From Methylobacterium jeotgali (GTDB lineage: Bacteria; Pseudomonadota; Alphaproteobacteria; Rhizobiales; Beijerinckiaceae): a stretch of 64,000 bases of DNA. Below are positions 8,101-17,688 of this stretch, in pieces. A program made the position numbers and the translations under genes. How positions within the stretch are numbered: the stretch's first letter is position 1; every line of letters starts with the position of its first letter. The notes below the pieces were generated by a model, which was not told the origin of the DNA, ran no database searches, and worked only from the letters and a program-made list of their open reading frames with translations. The DNA lies in contig NZ_BPQR01000043.1 in NCBI RefSeq assembly GCF_022179345.1, positions 62,001 to 126,000 on the forward strand, read 5' to 3'.

Positions 8101-9507
8101 ATGACGCTCGTCCTGACGATCGAGAATCTCGACCGGCTGCCGGATGGCGGTCCGCTCAGCGTCAGCCTGTCGGGTCGGCGCGGCATCGACATCGGACGCG
8201 ACCAGTATCTCGATTGGACCCTGCCCGACCCCGACCGGGTGATCTCCGGTAAGCACGCCGAGATCCGCCACCGCGACGGCGGCTACTGGTTGCAGGACGT
8301 GTCGCGCAACGGCACGTTCCTCAACCGCAGCGGCCAGCGTCTCCAGGAAGCCTGCCGGCTGCGAGAAGGCGACCGCATCGAGATCGGCCGCTACGTGATC
8401 CGCGTCGCCATCGAGGGCGAGGCCGAGGCGGCCCCGCCGGCCCCCGCGGCGGAGCGGCCCGCGCCGGGCGACTTCTGGGACGGCCAAGGCGAATCGGCCC
8501 CGCCGATCCCGAGCCGCGACCTGAGGCCGCCCGCCGCGCTGAAGCCCGTGCGTCCGGACTTCATCGACTGGGCCGTCGACCTGCCGACCGATCCCGGCCG
8601 GCCGGCGGTCGCACCTGCCGGGGGCGCGGCCGGTGACGGCATGGACTGGGCGCGGGCGACCCCCGAGCCACCTCCCCCTCCGCCGCCGCCGATACCCTCT
8701 CCCCGCCGCGCCGCCCCGCCCGTCGAGGACGACCCGGCGGGACCCGCCGCCTGGGCGTCTCCGGCGCGGCCGACGCCCGGTCCCGGCGAGGGCGACCCCT
8801 GGGGCACCGCCGATCTCCAGATCGCCGCGCCGGCCCCGCCGCGGCCAGCAGTCGAGGACCGTGTCCCGCGGGAGCCGCCGCAGCCGCGAATGCCGGACCC
8901 TGCACCGCCCGTTCCGCGCCCGGCCGGCATCGGCGGAGATGCCTTCGTCAGGCGGTTCGCGGCCGGGCTCGGGGTCTCGCCGGAGGTTCTGTCCTGGCAG
9001 GACCCGGAGGCGCTGGCCGAGGAGGCCGGCGCCCTGCTCCGCCTCTCCGCGGAGAGCCTCAAGCAGCTGCTCGCCGCCCGCGCCGAATCGAAGCGCACGG
9101 CCAAGGCGTCGAGCCAGACCACGATCCAGGCGCTCGACAACAACCCCCTCAAGTTCGCGCCGACCGTGGACGATGCGCTCCGCATCATGCTCGGGCCCCC
9201 GTCGAGCGGCTACCTGGAGGCGCGCCGGGCCATGGAGACCGGGTTTCGCGACCTGAAGGCGCATCAGGTCAAGACCTACGCCGCCATGCAGAACGCCGCG
9301 CGGCTGCTTCTCGACCAGCTGAGCCCCGAGGGTGTCGAGGCCTCCGACGAGGGCGACCGGGGCCTCGGGGGGCTGCTGGGCTCGCGCAAGGCCCGGCTCT
9401 GGGACCTCTACGCCACCCGCTGGGACGCGCTGGCCTCCCCCCACGACGACGGCATGGTCGACGCCTTCATGGTCTTCTTCGCCGACTGCTACGACCGCAA
9501 CCGCTAG
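8101..9507 (+). CDS. tagH: T6SS-associated FHA-domain protein TagH
   Basis: The N-terminal forkhead-associated domain (about residues 20-105) has GIDIGRDQYLDWTL, SGKHAEI, and SRNGTFLNR, the phosphothreonine-binding pattern. A long Pro/Ala-rich linker follows, then a C-terminal T6SS FHA domain (ALDNNPLKFAPTVDDALRIML, then GYLEARRAMETGFRDLKAHQ). In T6SS, such FHA proteins read threonine phosphorylation by PpkA and control assembly. I use the ATG at 8101; a TTG two codons earlier is possible. ppkA and pppA lie downstream on the same strand, completing the phosphorylation circuit. Confidence 0.9.
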   Translation: MTLVLTIENLDRLPDGGPLSVSLSGRRGIDIGRDQYLDWTLPDPDRVISGKHAEIRHRDGGYWLQDVSRNGTFLNRSGQRLQEACRLREGDRIEIGRYVIRVAIEGEAEAAPPAPAAERPAPGDFWDGQGESAPPIPSRDLRPPAALKPVRPDFIDWAVDLPTDPGRPAVAPAGGAAGDGMDWARATPEPPPPPPPPIPSPRRAAPPVEDDPAGPAAWASPARPTPGPGEGDPWGTADLQIAAPAPPRPAVEDRVPREPPQPRMPDPAPPVPRPAGIGGDAFVRRFAAGLGVSPEVLSWQDPEALAEEAGALLRLSAESLKQLLAARAESKRTAKASSQTTIQALDNNPLKFAPTVDDALRIMLGPPSSGYLEARRAMETGFRDLKAHQVKTYAAMQNAARLLLDQLSPEGVEASDEGDRGLGGLLGSRKARLWDLYATRWDALASPHDDGMVDAFMVFFADCYDRNR

Positions 9508-9521
9508 GCCCTCGCGCCGGC

Positions 9522-9540
9522 ATTGGACAGACCAAAAAAA
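9522..9540. promoter_or_regulatory. T6SS-shared palindromic element upstream of tssK
   Basis: ATTGGACAGACCAAA (9522-9536) differs from the copy before tssB at one base and continues into an A-run. It lies just after the tagH stop and about 95-110 bases before tssK. TTGGAC followed 16-17 bases later by CTATGC could also be read as a weak promoter, with the dyad TTGG-N5-CCAA overlapping its -35. The tssB copy is effectively the same palindrome, so orientation may not matter. Confidence 0.5.
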
Positions 9541-9632
9541 GCCGCTATGCATCGACCCTGGCCGGGCGACGGCCGGCATCGGGGCGGCCCCGCGGGACTT
9601 CTTCCGTCCCGGGGCCGGGAGAGCGGGCGGCG

Positions 9633-10970
9633 ATGTCGTGGAAGAGCAAGGTGGTCTGGTCCGAGGGCCTGTTCCTGCGGCCGCACCACCTCCAGCAGAG
9701 CGACCGCTACGTCGAGGGTCTGGTCGAGAGCCGCACCCGCCACGTCACGCCCTATCCGTGGGGATTCTCGGCCGTCGAGATCGACCGGGACCTCGCCCAG
9801 CAGAGCCGGTTCGGGCTGCGTCGCGCCGTCGGCGTGATGCCCGACGGGACGCCCTTCGACATCCCCGCCGAATCGCCCCCGCCCCCGCCGATCGACGTGC
9901 CCGAGGGGGCCGGGCGGCAGGTGCTGTGGCTGACCCTGCCGCTCGGCTCGCCGAACACCCGCGAGATCGAGCCGGAGGGCACCGAGGGCGCGAGCCGCTT
10001 CGTGCCCGCGAACGTGCGCCTCATCGACACCGCCTCGGCGCTGCGGGTCGAGGAGGAGATCGAGGTCGCCCAGCCCCGCCTCGCCTACGCGCTGCGCAAG
10101 ACCGCCAAGCCCGGCTACGTCGCCCTGCCGATCGCCCGGGTCGTCGAGGTCCGCGACCGGGCCATCGTCTTCGACGAGACCTTCGCGCCGCCGGTGCTGA
10201 CCTGCGCGAGCCACCCCGTCGTCCACGGCTGGATCGAGCGGGTCATCGGCTGGATCGAGAACAAGCTTGAGGAGCTCGCCCGCTACGCCGCCGACCCGAC
10301 CGCCGGCGGCGGCCTCCAGAGCGCCGACTACTTCATCCTGCAACTGCTCAACCGGCACATCCCGGTGCTGCGCCACTTCGAGCAGTCCCGCTACGTCCAT
10401 CCGGAGCGGCTCTACGAGGAGTTCCTGCGCATCGCGGGCGAGCTCGCCACCTTCACGACGAGCGAGCGACGGGCGCGGACCTATCCAGCGTACGACCACG
10501 ACGACCTGGAGACCACCTTCGCCCCGGTGGTGCGCGACATCCAGGACTTCCTCTCCGCGCAGCTCGGCCGCCGCGCGATCCGGCTGGAGATCATCGAGCG
10601 GGCGCCGAACGCCTTCGTCTCCACGATCCGCGACCGCAACCTGTTCCGCAACGCGAGCCTCGTCCTCGAGGTCGCCGTGCGCCGGCCGCTCACCGAGATC
10701 CAGAGCCAGTTCCCGCACCTGTTCAAGGTCGGGCCGAACACGAAGATGAACGAGATCGTCCACGCCCACCTGCCCGGCGTGCCCCTCGTCCACCTGCCGA
10801 CGCCGCCCCCGCAGATCCGGGCGATCACCGACCACGTTTACTTCCTGCTCGACCGGCAGTCGCCGCTCTGGCCGGAGTTCTCGGTCGCCAGCTCCATCGG
10901 CATGCACTTCTCCGGCGACTGGCCGGAGCTGGAGCTGGAGCTGTGGGCCGTGCTGGAGGGGCGCCGGTGA
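9633..10970 (+). CDS. tssK: T6SS baseplate protein TssK
   Basis: TssK links the baseplate wedge to the membrane complex. The 445-residue product begins with the diagnostic SKVVWSEGLFLRPHHLQQ, continues with the shoulder and neck regions, and ends with FSVASSIGMHFSGDWPELELELWAV, a typical TssK close. The ATG at 9633 gives the canonical N-terminus. It appears to open the rightward tssK-tssL-tssM-tagF-pppA-ppkA unit, with the shared palindrome upstream, and tssL begins 28 bases after it. Confidence 0.96.
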   Translation: MSWKSKVVWSEGLFLRPHHLQQSDRYVEGLVESRTRHVTPYPWGFSAVEIDRDLAQQSRFGLRRAVGVMPDGTPFDIPAESPPPPPIDVPEGAGRQVLWLTLPLGSPNTREIEPEGTEGASRFVPANVRLIDTASALRVEEEIEVAQPRLAYALRKTAKPGYVALPIARVVEVRDRAIVFDETFAPPVLTCASHPVVHGWIERVIGWIENKLEELARYAADPTAGGGLQSADYFILQLLNRHIPVLRHFEQSRYVHPERLYEEFLRIAGELATFTTSERRARTYPAYDHDDLETTFAPVVRDIQDFLSAQLGRRAIRLEIIERAPNAFVSTIRDRNLFRNASLVLEVAVRRPLTEIQSQFPHLFKVGPNTKMNEIVHAHLPGVPLVHLPTPPPQIRAITDHVYFLLDRQSPLWPEFSVASSIGMHFSGDWPELELELWAVLEGRR

Positions 10971-10998
10971 GCGCCCGCATCGCCCACGGAGGCGCGCC

Positions 10999-12471
10999 GT
11001 GAACGACCCGTTCGGCCGCGGCGACCGCACCATCATCCTGCCGGACCCCGGCGGCCGGCGGCCGGCGGCCCCCGATCCCCGCCCGTCGGCCCCGGCTCCG
11101 CAGCCGGCATCCCGGCCGCAGGCGCCTCCTTCCTGGCCGACGGCGCCCGCGGCGACGCCCGCCTCCGGCGCGGCCGACCCGGACGACTGGGCGCTCTCGG
11201 ACACCGCCGCCCGCAACCGCGCCCCTCCCCCCGCCGCGGAGCCCAACGAGCGCCGCCGGGCGCTGGTGCTGAAGCGGGACGTGGTGAGCGCGCCCAACGC
11301 CAACCCATTCCTGCGGGCGGCGGCCCCGCTGCTGCTGCTGCTCGGCCGCCTGCGGGTGCAGCTCTCGACCGCCTCCTTCTCGAACCTCATGGAGCAGGTC
11401 GCGGCGAGCATCGACGATTTCGAGAAGGACACCCGCGGCTCCGGCGCCTCTCCCGAGCAGGTGCGGGCGGCGAAGTACATCGTCTGCGCCACCGCCGACG
11501 ACATCGTCCAGAACATCCCCACCGACGAGCGCCACGTCTGGACCCAGTACAGCATGCTGAGCCGCTTCTTCGGCGAGCGCGTCGGCGGGGTGCGCTTCTT
11601 CGAGGAGCTGGAGAAGGCGAAGGTCGACCCGAGCGGCAACTACCACCTGCTCGAGCTCATCCACGCCTGCCTCGGCATCGGCTTCCAGGGCATGCACCGC
11701 AGCGGCGGCGGCGGCGCGGCCGCGCTCCAGACCATCCAGCGCAACCTCTACGAGCTGCTGCGCCGGACGCGGCCCCTCATCCGCGAGGTCTCGCCCCGCT
11801 GGCAGGGCCAGCCCATCGCCGCCGAGGCGTTCCGGGTGCAGATCCCGCTCTGGGCGACGGCGGCCGTCGTGGGCGTGGTGCTGCTCGGCCTGTTCCTGGC
11901 CCTGCGCACGATGCTGACCGGCAACGCCGAGGCCGCGGCCACCGATCTCGTCTCCCTGCATCCGACGACGGAGATCGGCCTCCAGCGCCGGGTCTACGCC
12001 CCGCCTCCCCCGCCGCCGCCCCCTCCCCCGCCGGAGAGCCAGGCCGCCCGCTACCAGGACATCCTGAAGGCCGAGATCGCGGACGGCTCGATCGCCGTCG
12101 TCGAGAACGGCAACCAGATCGTGCTGCGCATCGCCGCGGCGCTGTTCCCGCCCGCCGACGCGCGGGTGAAGCCCGCCTTCGCCGGCCTGCTGCAACGCCT
12201 CGCCGGGCTCCTCGACAAGGGCGCCGGGCCGATCCGCATCGTCGGGCACACCGACATCTTCCCGATCAAGACGGTGCGCTTCCCCTCGAACTTCGAGCTC
12301 TCGCAGGCCCGCGCGCAGGCCGTCGCCGAGATCGTCAAGGGCGGCCTCGCCAAGCCCGACCGGATCGAGACCGAGGGCAAGGGCGCCGACGTGCCGATCG
12401 CCTCGAACGCGACGCCGGAAGGCCGGGCGCGCAACCGGCGCGTCGACATCGTCGTGCCCCGCGCGCGCTAG
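10999..12471 (+). CDS. tssL: T6SS membrane-complex protein TssL with OmpA domain
   Basis: TssL (DotU/IcmH family) is an inner-membrane component of the T6SS trans-envelope complex. The 490 residues comprise a Pro/Ala-rich head (1-85), a cytoplasmic DotU domain (about 95-275, with AKYIVCATADDIVQNI and YHLLELIHACLGIGFQGMHR), one membrane helix (about 282-306), a Pro run (335-345), and a C-terminal OmpA domain (VGHTDIFPI, NRRVDIVV) in the periplasm. This is the extended, peptidoglycan-binding TssL type. The start is GTG with GGAGG upstream. Confidence 0.95.
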   Translation: MNDPFGRGDRTIILPDPGGRRPAAPDPRPSAPAPQPASRPQAPPSWPTAPAATPASGAADPDDWALSDTAARNRAPPPAAEPNERRRALVLKRDVVSAPNANPFLRAAAPLLLLLGRLRVQLSTASFSNLMEQVAASIDDFEKDTRGSGASPEQVRAAKYIVCATADDIVQNIPTDERHVWTQYSMLSRFFGERVGGVRFFEELEKAKVDPSGNYHLLELIHACLGIGFQGMHRSGGGGAAALQTIQRNLYELLRRTRPLIREVSPRWQGQPIAAEAFRVQIPLWATAAVVGVVLLGLFLALRTMLTGNAEAAATDLVSLHPTTEIGLQRRVYAPPPPPPPPPPPESQAARYQDILKAEIADGSIAVVENGNQIVLRIAAALFPPADARVKPAFAGLLQRLAGLLDKGAGPIRIVGHTDIFPIKTVRFPSNFELSQARAQAVAEIVKGGLAKPDRIETEGKGADVPIASNATPEGRARNRRVDIVVPRAR

Positions 12472-12508
12472 GGAGGGAGCGGATGAGAGCCTTGCGGGAG
12501 GGGCGGCG

Positions 12509-15500
12509 ATGACGCTTCGGGCTTGGGCACGCCTCGCGGCGCTCGTCCTCGGCGCGCTGGCGCTCGCGGCGCTCGTCTGGTGGGCCGGCCCGCTCGTCGC
12601 GGTGGCGGATGTGCGTCCGCTCGATCCGGTCTGGGTCCGGGCCCCGCTCTGCGCGCTGATCCTCCTCGGGGTCGGGGGCTTCATCGGCTGGGAGGCCTGG
12701 CGCCGGCGCAAGGCGATGCGGGCGCTCCAGGCCGAGCTGGCCGGCGGTGACGCCGAGCCGGCGGGCGACGGCGACGTTCTCAAGGAGCGCATGGCCGACG
12801 CGCTGGCGACGCTGGCGAAGTCCCGCGGCGGCAAGGGCAACCACCTCTACGACCTGCCCTGGTACGTGATCATCGGCCCGCCGGGTGCCGGCAAGACCAC
12901 GGCGCTGGTGCGCTCGGGCCTGAAGTTTCCGCTCGCCAAGGGCAAGACCCCCGAGGCCGTGGCCGGCCTCGGGGGCACCCGCTACTGCGACTGGTGGTTC
13001 ACCGAGGAGGCCGTGCTCATCGACACGGCCGGCCGCTACACGACGCAGGATTCCGATCCCAAGGGCGACCGGGCGAGCTGGCTCGCCTTCCTCGACCTCC
13101 TCCACCGGTCGCGGCCGAAGCAGCCGATCAACGGCGTGCTCATCGCCATCAGCCTGGAGGACCTGCTCACCGGCGACGAGGCCGCGATCGAGGCCCACGC
13201 GAGCGCGATCCGCAAGCGGCTCCTCGAGCTGCACGAGCACCTGAAGGTCGACTTCCCCGTCTACGCGGTCTTCACGAAGGCCGACCTCGTCGCCGGCTTC
13301 ACCGAGTTCTTCGGGCAACTCTCCGAGGCCGACCGCCAGATGGTCTGGGGCCACACCTTCCAGACCACCGACAAGACCCGCAACATGATCGGCGAGGTCG
13401 CGCCCGAGTTCGACGCCCTCGTCGAGCGCCTCAACGAGTGGATGCCCGACCGCCTGCAGGACGAGGTCGCCCCGACCTCGCGGGTGGTGCTGTTCGGCTT
13501 TCCGAGCCAGGTGGCCGCAGCCCGCGCCAAGGTCGTCGACTTCCTCGGCCGGGTGTTCGAGCCGAGCCGCTTCCACGTCAACGCGACCCTCCGGGGCTTC
13601 TACTTCACCTCCGGCACCCAGGAGGGCACGCCGATCGACCAGCTCATCGGCGCCCTCTCCCGCAGCTTCGGCTCGGAGGATGTCGGTGCCGCCGCCTACT
13701 CGGGGCGGGGCCGGAGCTACTTCCTCACCGATCTCCTTCGGAAGGTCGTCATCGGCGAGGCGGGCTGGGTCTCCACCAACCGCGCAGCCATCCGCCGCAC
13801 GAACCTCCTGCGGCTCGGGGCCTATGCGGGCCTGGCGCTGGCCTCGGCCGTGCTCGTCGGCCTCTGGTGGACGAGCTTCCTGCGCAACGGGCAGCTCGTG
13901 GCGCTCACGAACGCGCTGACGGGCAAGTACCGCGCCGACGCCGCCGAGACCCTGCGCGAGCCTGTGATCGCCGACCGCAACTTCTCCAAGGTGCTGCCGC
14001 TCCTCAACTCGCTCCGCTACCTGCCCACCGGCTACGCCACCCGCGACGAGGGCGAGCCGGTGCTCGCGACCTTCGGCCTGAGCCAGCGTCCCCGCCTGCG
14101 CTCGGCCGCCGAGACGAGCTACCGGGCCGGGCTCGAGCGCCTGTTCCGGCCGCGGCTGATCTTCCGCCTCGAGGAGCAGCTGGAGGCGAACCGCGCCAAT
14201 CCGGGCTTCGTCTACGAGGCGCTCAAGGTCTACCTGATGCTCGGCGGCCGGGCCGAGGTCCCCCTCGACCGGGACCTCGTGGTCGGCTGGTTCCGGCGGG
14301 ACTGGGCGGAGAACCTCTACCCCGGCGCTGGCTTCGCCCGCGGGCGCCAGCTTCTGGAGGACCACCTCCTCGCGACCCTCGACCTCGACGACGGCAGCGC
14401 ACCCCTCGTCACCCTGAACCAGGCGCTCATCGAGGACGGGCAGCGCACGCTCGCCCGGCTCAGCATCGCCGAGCGCACCTACGAGCTTCTGAAGTCCGAG
14501 GCCCGCGGCGCGACCGCGCGCGACTGGACCGTGCAGCGGGCCGGCGGCGCCGATGCAGGCCTCGTCTTCGAGGTCGCGGGCGGCGGCGACCTCGACGCGG
14601 TGCGCGTGCCCTTCTTCTTCACCTATGACGGGTTCTTCGAGGCCTTCATCGACCGCTTCGGCGAGGCGGCCGACATCGCCGAGCGCGACCGCTGGGTGCT
14701 GGGGCCGGCTGGCGAGCAGCAGGCCTACCGGAGCCAGTACGGCTCGCTCTTCCCCGACCTCCTGCGGATCCATGCCCGCGAGTTCCAGCAGGCCTGGTCG
14801 CAGGCGCTCAAGCGGCTCAAGGTCCGCCCCCTCACCGCCGACAAGCCGCGCTACCTCGCCCTCCAGGCGATCGCTGCGCCGACCTCGCCCCTCAAGCTCG
14901 TGATCGAGTCGATCGGCGAGGAGACGCGGCTCACCCGCGAGCGTCCGGCCAAGCCCGGCGCGCCGGCCGCCGACACCCGGGCGGGGCGGGCGAAGGCGGT
15001 GCTTGGCGCCGCGGCCGGCCGCGAGGCGGAGAGCCGCGTCGGCGCCGTCCTGCCCTCCGGTGCCGCCGAGACCGCCGCCGCCCTCGGTCGCCTCGCCGCC
15101 GAGGGGCGCCCGGCGGCGACCGCCCCCGGCGAGCGCTTCGCTCAAGGAGCGAACCAGGCGCCCGGCGCCGCCATCGAGGCGGGCTTCCGGCCGTTCCACG
15201 TGCTCACGGAGGGCGAGCCCGGCCGCCGCGCGACCGATGTGCTGCTCGCCAACCTCAACGAGATCAAGAACGCGGCGATCGAGGCGACGAACCCCGGGCA
15301 GGCTCCCGCCGCGAACAACGCGCTGGTGACGCAGACCGCGGCGCTGCGCTCGCTGGCGGCGCGCTTCCCCCAGCCCTTCGAGGCGATGATCCGCCAGATC
15401 GCCGGCGAGTTCGAGGGCAGCGCGACGGGCGCCGCGCTGGGCCATCTCGGCAAGGCGCTCGCCGACGAGGTTCTGCGGGAGTGCCAGCAGATCGCCGCCA

Positions 15501-16156
15501 ACCGCTACCCCTTCGCCCGCAACAGCGACCGCGAGGTCCCGCTCGCCGACTTCGCCCGCCTGTTCGCCCCGAACGGCGTCTTCGACCGCTTCTTCGCCCA
15601 GAATCTCGCGAGCCGGGCCGACCGCTCGCGTCCGCAATGGGCCTGGCGGATCGACGATCAGGTCGCCCGCGGGCTCTCGGCGGCGACGCTCCGGGAGTTC
15701 CAGCGGGCGGCCGAGATCCGGGACGCCTTCTTCTCGACCGGGGGCTCGATGCCGGCGGTCGCCTTCTCGGTCACGCCGCTCTCGATGACGGGGGATGCCG
15801 GCCGCGCCACCCTCGACATCAACGGCACGGCGGTCGTCGCGCAGGGCGGCGTCGGCGCCCCCGTCACCGTGCAGTGGCCGGGTCCGGCGAGCCCGGCGCG
15901 CACCGCCCTCCAGATCGAGGGTACGCCGAGCTTCTTCGGCACCTCGGGCGGCGGGACCGCCGCCGTCGAGAAGCTCGGCACCTGGTCGCTGTTCCGGCTC
16001 CTCGACGGCGGCTCGGTCCTCAAGCAGGGCGACGCTGTGGTGGCCACCCTCACCGCCGGGTCGCGCCAGCTCGCGCTGCGCTTCACCACCAGCACCGTTC
16101 AGAACCCCCTGGTGCTGCCGGCGCTGCGGGAGTTCCGCTGCCCGACGGGGATCTAG
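12509..16156 (+). CDS. tssM: T6SS membrane-complex protein TssM (IcmF)
   Basis: TssM is the large inner-membrane and periplasmic scaffold of the T6SS. The 1215-residue product has two N-terminal membrane helices (about 5-30 and 45-65), a cytoplasmic NTPase-like domain with Walker A GPPGAGKT at residues 123-130, a third helix near 433-455, and a long periplasmic part ending in a beta-rich C-terminal domain. Two ORF-rich shadows on the other strand reflect codon bias only. tagF starts one base after its stop codon, so the two are coupled. Confidence 0.96.
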   Translation: MTLRAWARLAALVLGALALAALVWWAGPLVAVADVRPLDPVWVRAPLCALILLGVGGFIGWEAWRRRKAMRALQAELAGGDAEPAGDGDVLKERMADALATLAKSRGGKGNHLYDLPWYVIIGPPGAGKTTALVRSGLKFPLAKGKTPEAVAGLGGTRYCDWWFTEEAVLIDTAGRYTTQDSDPKGDRASWLAFLDLLHRSRPKQPINGVLIAISLEDLLTGDEAAIEAHASAIRKRLLELHEHLKVDFPVYAVFTKADLVAGFTEFFGQLSEADRQMVWGHTFQTTDKTRNMIGEVAPEFDALVERLNEWMPDRLQDEVAPTSRVVLFGFPSQVAAARAKVVDFLGRVFEPSRFHVNATLRGFYFTSGTQEGTPIDQLIGALSRSFGSEDVGAAAYSGRGRSYFLTDLLRKVVIGEAGWVSTNRAAIRRTNLLRLGAYAGLALASAVLVGLWWTSFLRNGQLVALTNALTGKYRADAAETLREPVIADRNFSKVLPLLNSLRYLPTGYATRDEGEPVLATFGLSQRPRLRSAAETSYRAGLERLFRPRLIFRLEEQLEANRANPGFVYEALKVYLMLGGRAEVPLDRDLVVGWFRRDWAENLYPGAGFARGRQLLEDHLLATLDLDDGSAPLVTLNQALIEDGQRTLARLSIAERTYELLKSEARGATARDWTVQRAGGADAGLVFEVAGGGDLDAVRVPFFFTYDGFFEAFIDRFGEAADIAERDRWVLGPAGEQQAYRSQYGSLFPDLLRIHAREFQQAWSQALKRLKVRPLTADKPRYLALQAIAAPTSPLKLVIESIGEETRLTRERPAKPGAPAADTRAGRAKAVLGAAAGREAESRVGAVLPSGAAETAAALGRLAAEGRPAATAPGERFAQGANQAPGAAIEAGFRPFHVLTEGEPGRRATDVLLANLNEIKNAAIEATNPGQAPAANNALVTQTAALRSLAARFPQPFEAMIRQIAGEFEGSATGAALGHLGKALADEVLRECQQIAANRYPFARNSDREVPLADFARLFAPNGVFDRFFAQNLASRADRSRPQWAWRIDDQVARGLSAATLREFQRAAEIRDAFFSTGGSMPAVAFSVTPLSMTGDAGRATLDINGTAVVAQGGVGAPVTVQWPGPASPARTALQIEGTPSFFGTSGGGTAAVEKLGTWSLFRLLDGGSVLKQGDAVVATLTAGSRQLALRFTTSTVQNPLVLPALREFRCPTGI

Positions 16157-16157
16157 G

Positions 16158-16844
16158 ATGCCCTGCGGCCTCTACGGCAAGCTGCCGGCCAAGCGCGACT
16201 TCATCGCCCTTTCCGTGCCCGGCGCCTTCCTGCGGGTCTTCGAGCCCTGGCTCCAGGCGGGTCTGGCGGCGAGCCGCCTCGCGCTCCGCGAGGCTTGGCA
16301 GCCCGCCTATCTCCGTGCGCCGATCTGGCGCTTCTGGCTCGGCACGGAGGTGGCCGGCGCCGGCTCGCTCGGGGCGATCATGCCCTCCGTCGACGGGATC
16401 GGCCGCTACTTCCCCCTGACCCTCGTCGGCCAGGCCGGCTCCGGCGGCGTGCCGCGCCCCCCGGAGCTCGACCCCTGCGACGGCTGGTTCGAGGGGGCGG
16501 AGAGCCTGCTCCTGTCCGTCCTGACCGACGAGACCGGCTTCGAGGCGGTGGCGGCCGCGCTGGCGGCCTGCCCGGACCCGCCGGCGCCTCCCGAGCCCCT
16601 ATCGGGAGGAGGCGTCGTCCGGCTGCGCGGCGGAGCGCTCGTCGCTCCGGCGGCCGCGGGTCTCGGCGAGGCGCTCGGGGCCTTGAGGACGCCCGGCGCC
16701 GCGCGCCTGCATGCCGGTATGACCTACTGGTGGACGCCCGGCGGCGAGGGCTTCGCGCCGCGGGTCGCATCCTGCCGCGGGATGCCGGACCCGGCCTTCG
16801 TCACCGGCATGCTGACGGGGGATTTCGATGACCTCGCCGCATGA
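16158..16844 (+). CDS. tagF: T6SS regulatory protein TagF (ImpM)
   Basis: TagF is a post-translational repressor of T6SS assembly in systems with PpkA and PppA. The 228-residue product starts MPCGLYGKLPAKRDFIALSV and contains WRFWLGTEVAGAGSLGAIMPSVDGIGRYFPLTL, the family signature. The ATG begins one base after the tssM stop, and the end overlaps the pppA start by 17 bases. This is a stand-alone TagF, not the TagF-PppA fusion seen in some relatives. Confidence 0.92.
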   Translation: MPCGLYGKLPAKRDFIALSVPGAFLRVFEPWLQAGLAASRLALREAWQPAYLRAPIWRFWLGTEVAGAGSLGAIMPSVDGIGRYFPLTLVGQAGSGGVPRPPELDPCDGWFEGAESLLLSVLTDETGFEAVAAALAACPDPPAPPEPLSGGGVVRLRGGALVAPAAAGLGEALGALRTPGAARLHAGMTYWWTPGGEGFAPRVASCRGMPDPAFVTGMLTGDFDDLAA

Positions 16845-17688
16845 TCCCGGGGCGGTACCCGGGCCTGCCGCCTGGGCCTCGCCGGAGGCGCCGCTGCGGG
16901 TCGAGGCCGGCTCCGTCACGCATCCGGGCATGGTCCGGGCCGAGAACGAGGACCGCTGCCTCGCCGCGCCCGATCTCGGGGTCTTCGCCGTCGCCGACGG
17001 CATGGGCGGCCACGCGGACGGGGCGCTCGCCAGCGCCACCGTCGTCGAGGCGCTGGCCTCGATCGGCGCGGCCGTCTCCGCCGCCGACCTGATGGCGCGC
17101 CTGGAGGACCGCATCCTGCGGGCCAACGCCACCCTGTGGGCGTCGGGCCAGGCCCGCGGCGGGATCGTCGGCTCGACGGTGGCGGTGCTGCTGATCTACG
17201 GCCGCGACTTCGCCTGCGTCTGGTCGGGCGACAGCCGCATCTACCGCATCCGCGGCGGCGCCATCGAGCAGCTCACCCGCGACCACACCGAGGGCCGCGA
17301 CCTGTTCGAGCGCGGCCTGCTCAGCGCGAGCGAGATGGCGGCCTGGCCGCGCCGGCACGTCATCACCCGCGCGGTGGGCGTGCGCGAGCGGCCCGAGGTC
17401 GACCTGGAGCAGGGCACGCTGGAGCCCGGCGACGTGTTCGTGATCTGCTCGGACGGGCTCACCGGTCCGCTCTCCGACCGCGACATCCTGCTCTCCGCCG
17501 GCACGTCCGCCCCGCAATGGGCCTGCGACGCCCTCCTCGCCCTCGCCCTCGACCGGGGCGCGCCGGACAATGTCAGCGCCGTCATCGTCCGCTTCGGGGC
17601 GCCCTCGCCCGGCCGCCGCTCGGCCGCATCCGCGCCGGGAGAGACCGTGGCGATGCTCGGCGCGCGCGGCGACGGGAGGCCGTCATGA
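16828..17688 (+). CDS. pppA: T6SS PP2C-family phosphatase PppA
   Basis: This protein phosphatase opposes PpkA. The 286-residue product has the metal-binding PP2C motifs: GMVRAENEDR, VFAVADGMGGHADGA, WSGDSRIYRIR, VICSDGLTG, and a C-terminal DNVSAVIV. It is cytoplasmic, with no membrane helix. The start overlaps tagF by 17 bases and the stop overlaps the ppkA ATG in an ATGA junction, giving tight coupling of phosphatase and kinase synthesis. Confidence 0.94.
   Translation: MTSPHDPGAVPGPAAWASPEAPLRVEAGSVTHPGMVRAENEDRCLAAPDLGVFAVADGMGGHADGALASATVVEALASIGAAVSAADLMARLEDRILRANATLWASGQARGGIVGSTVAVLLIYGRDFACVWSGDSRIYRIRGGAIEQLTRDHTEGRDLFERGLLSASEMAAWPRRHVITRAVGVRERPEVDLEQGTLEPGDVFVICSDGLTGPLSDRDILLSAGTSAPQWACDALLALALDRGAPDNVSAVIVRFGAPSPGRRSAASAPGETVAMLGARGDGRPS

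Noticed and set aside
12335-15637. 1100-residue open frame on the minus strand
   Set aside because: It is the antisense shadow of tssM and tssL, caused by the high GC third codon position. Its composition is Arg/Gly/Leu/Glu-rich without any domain.
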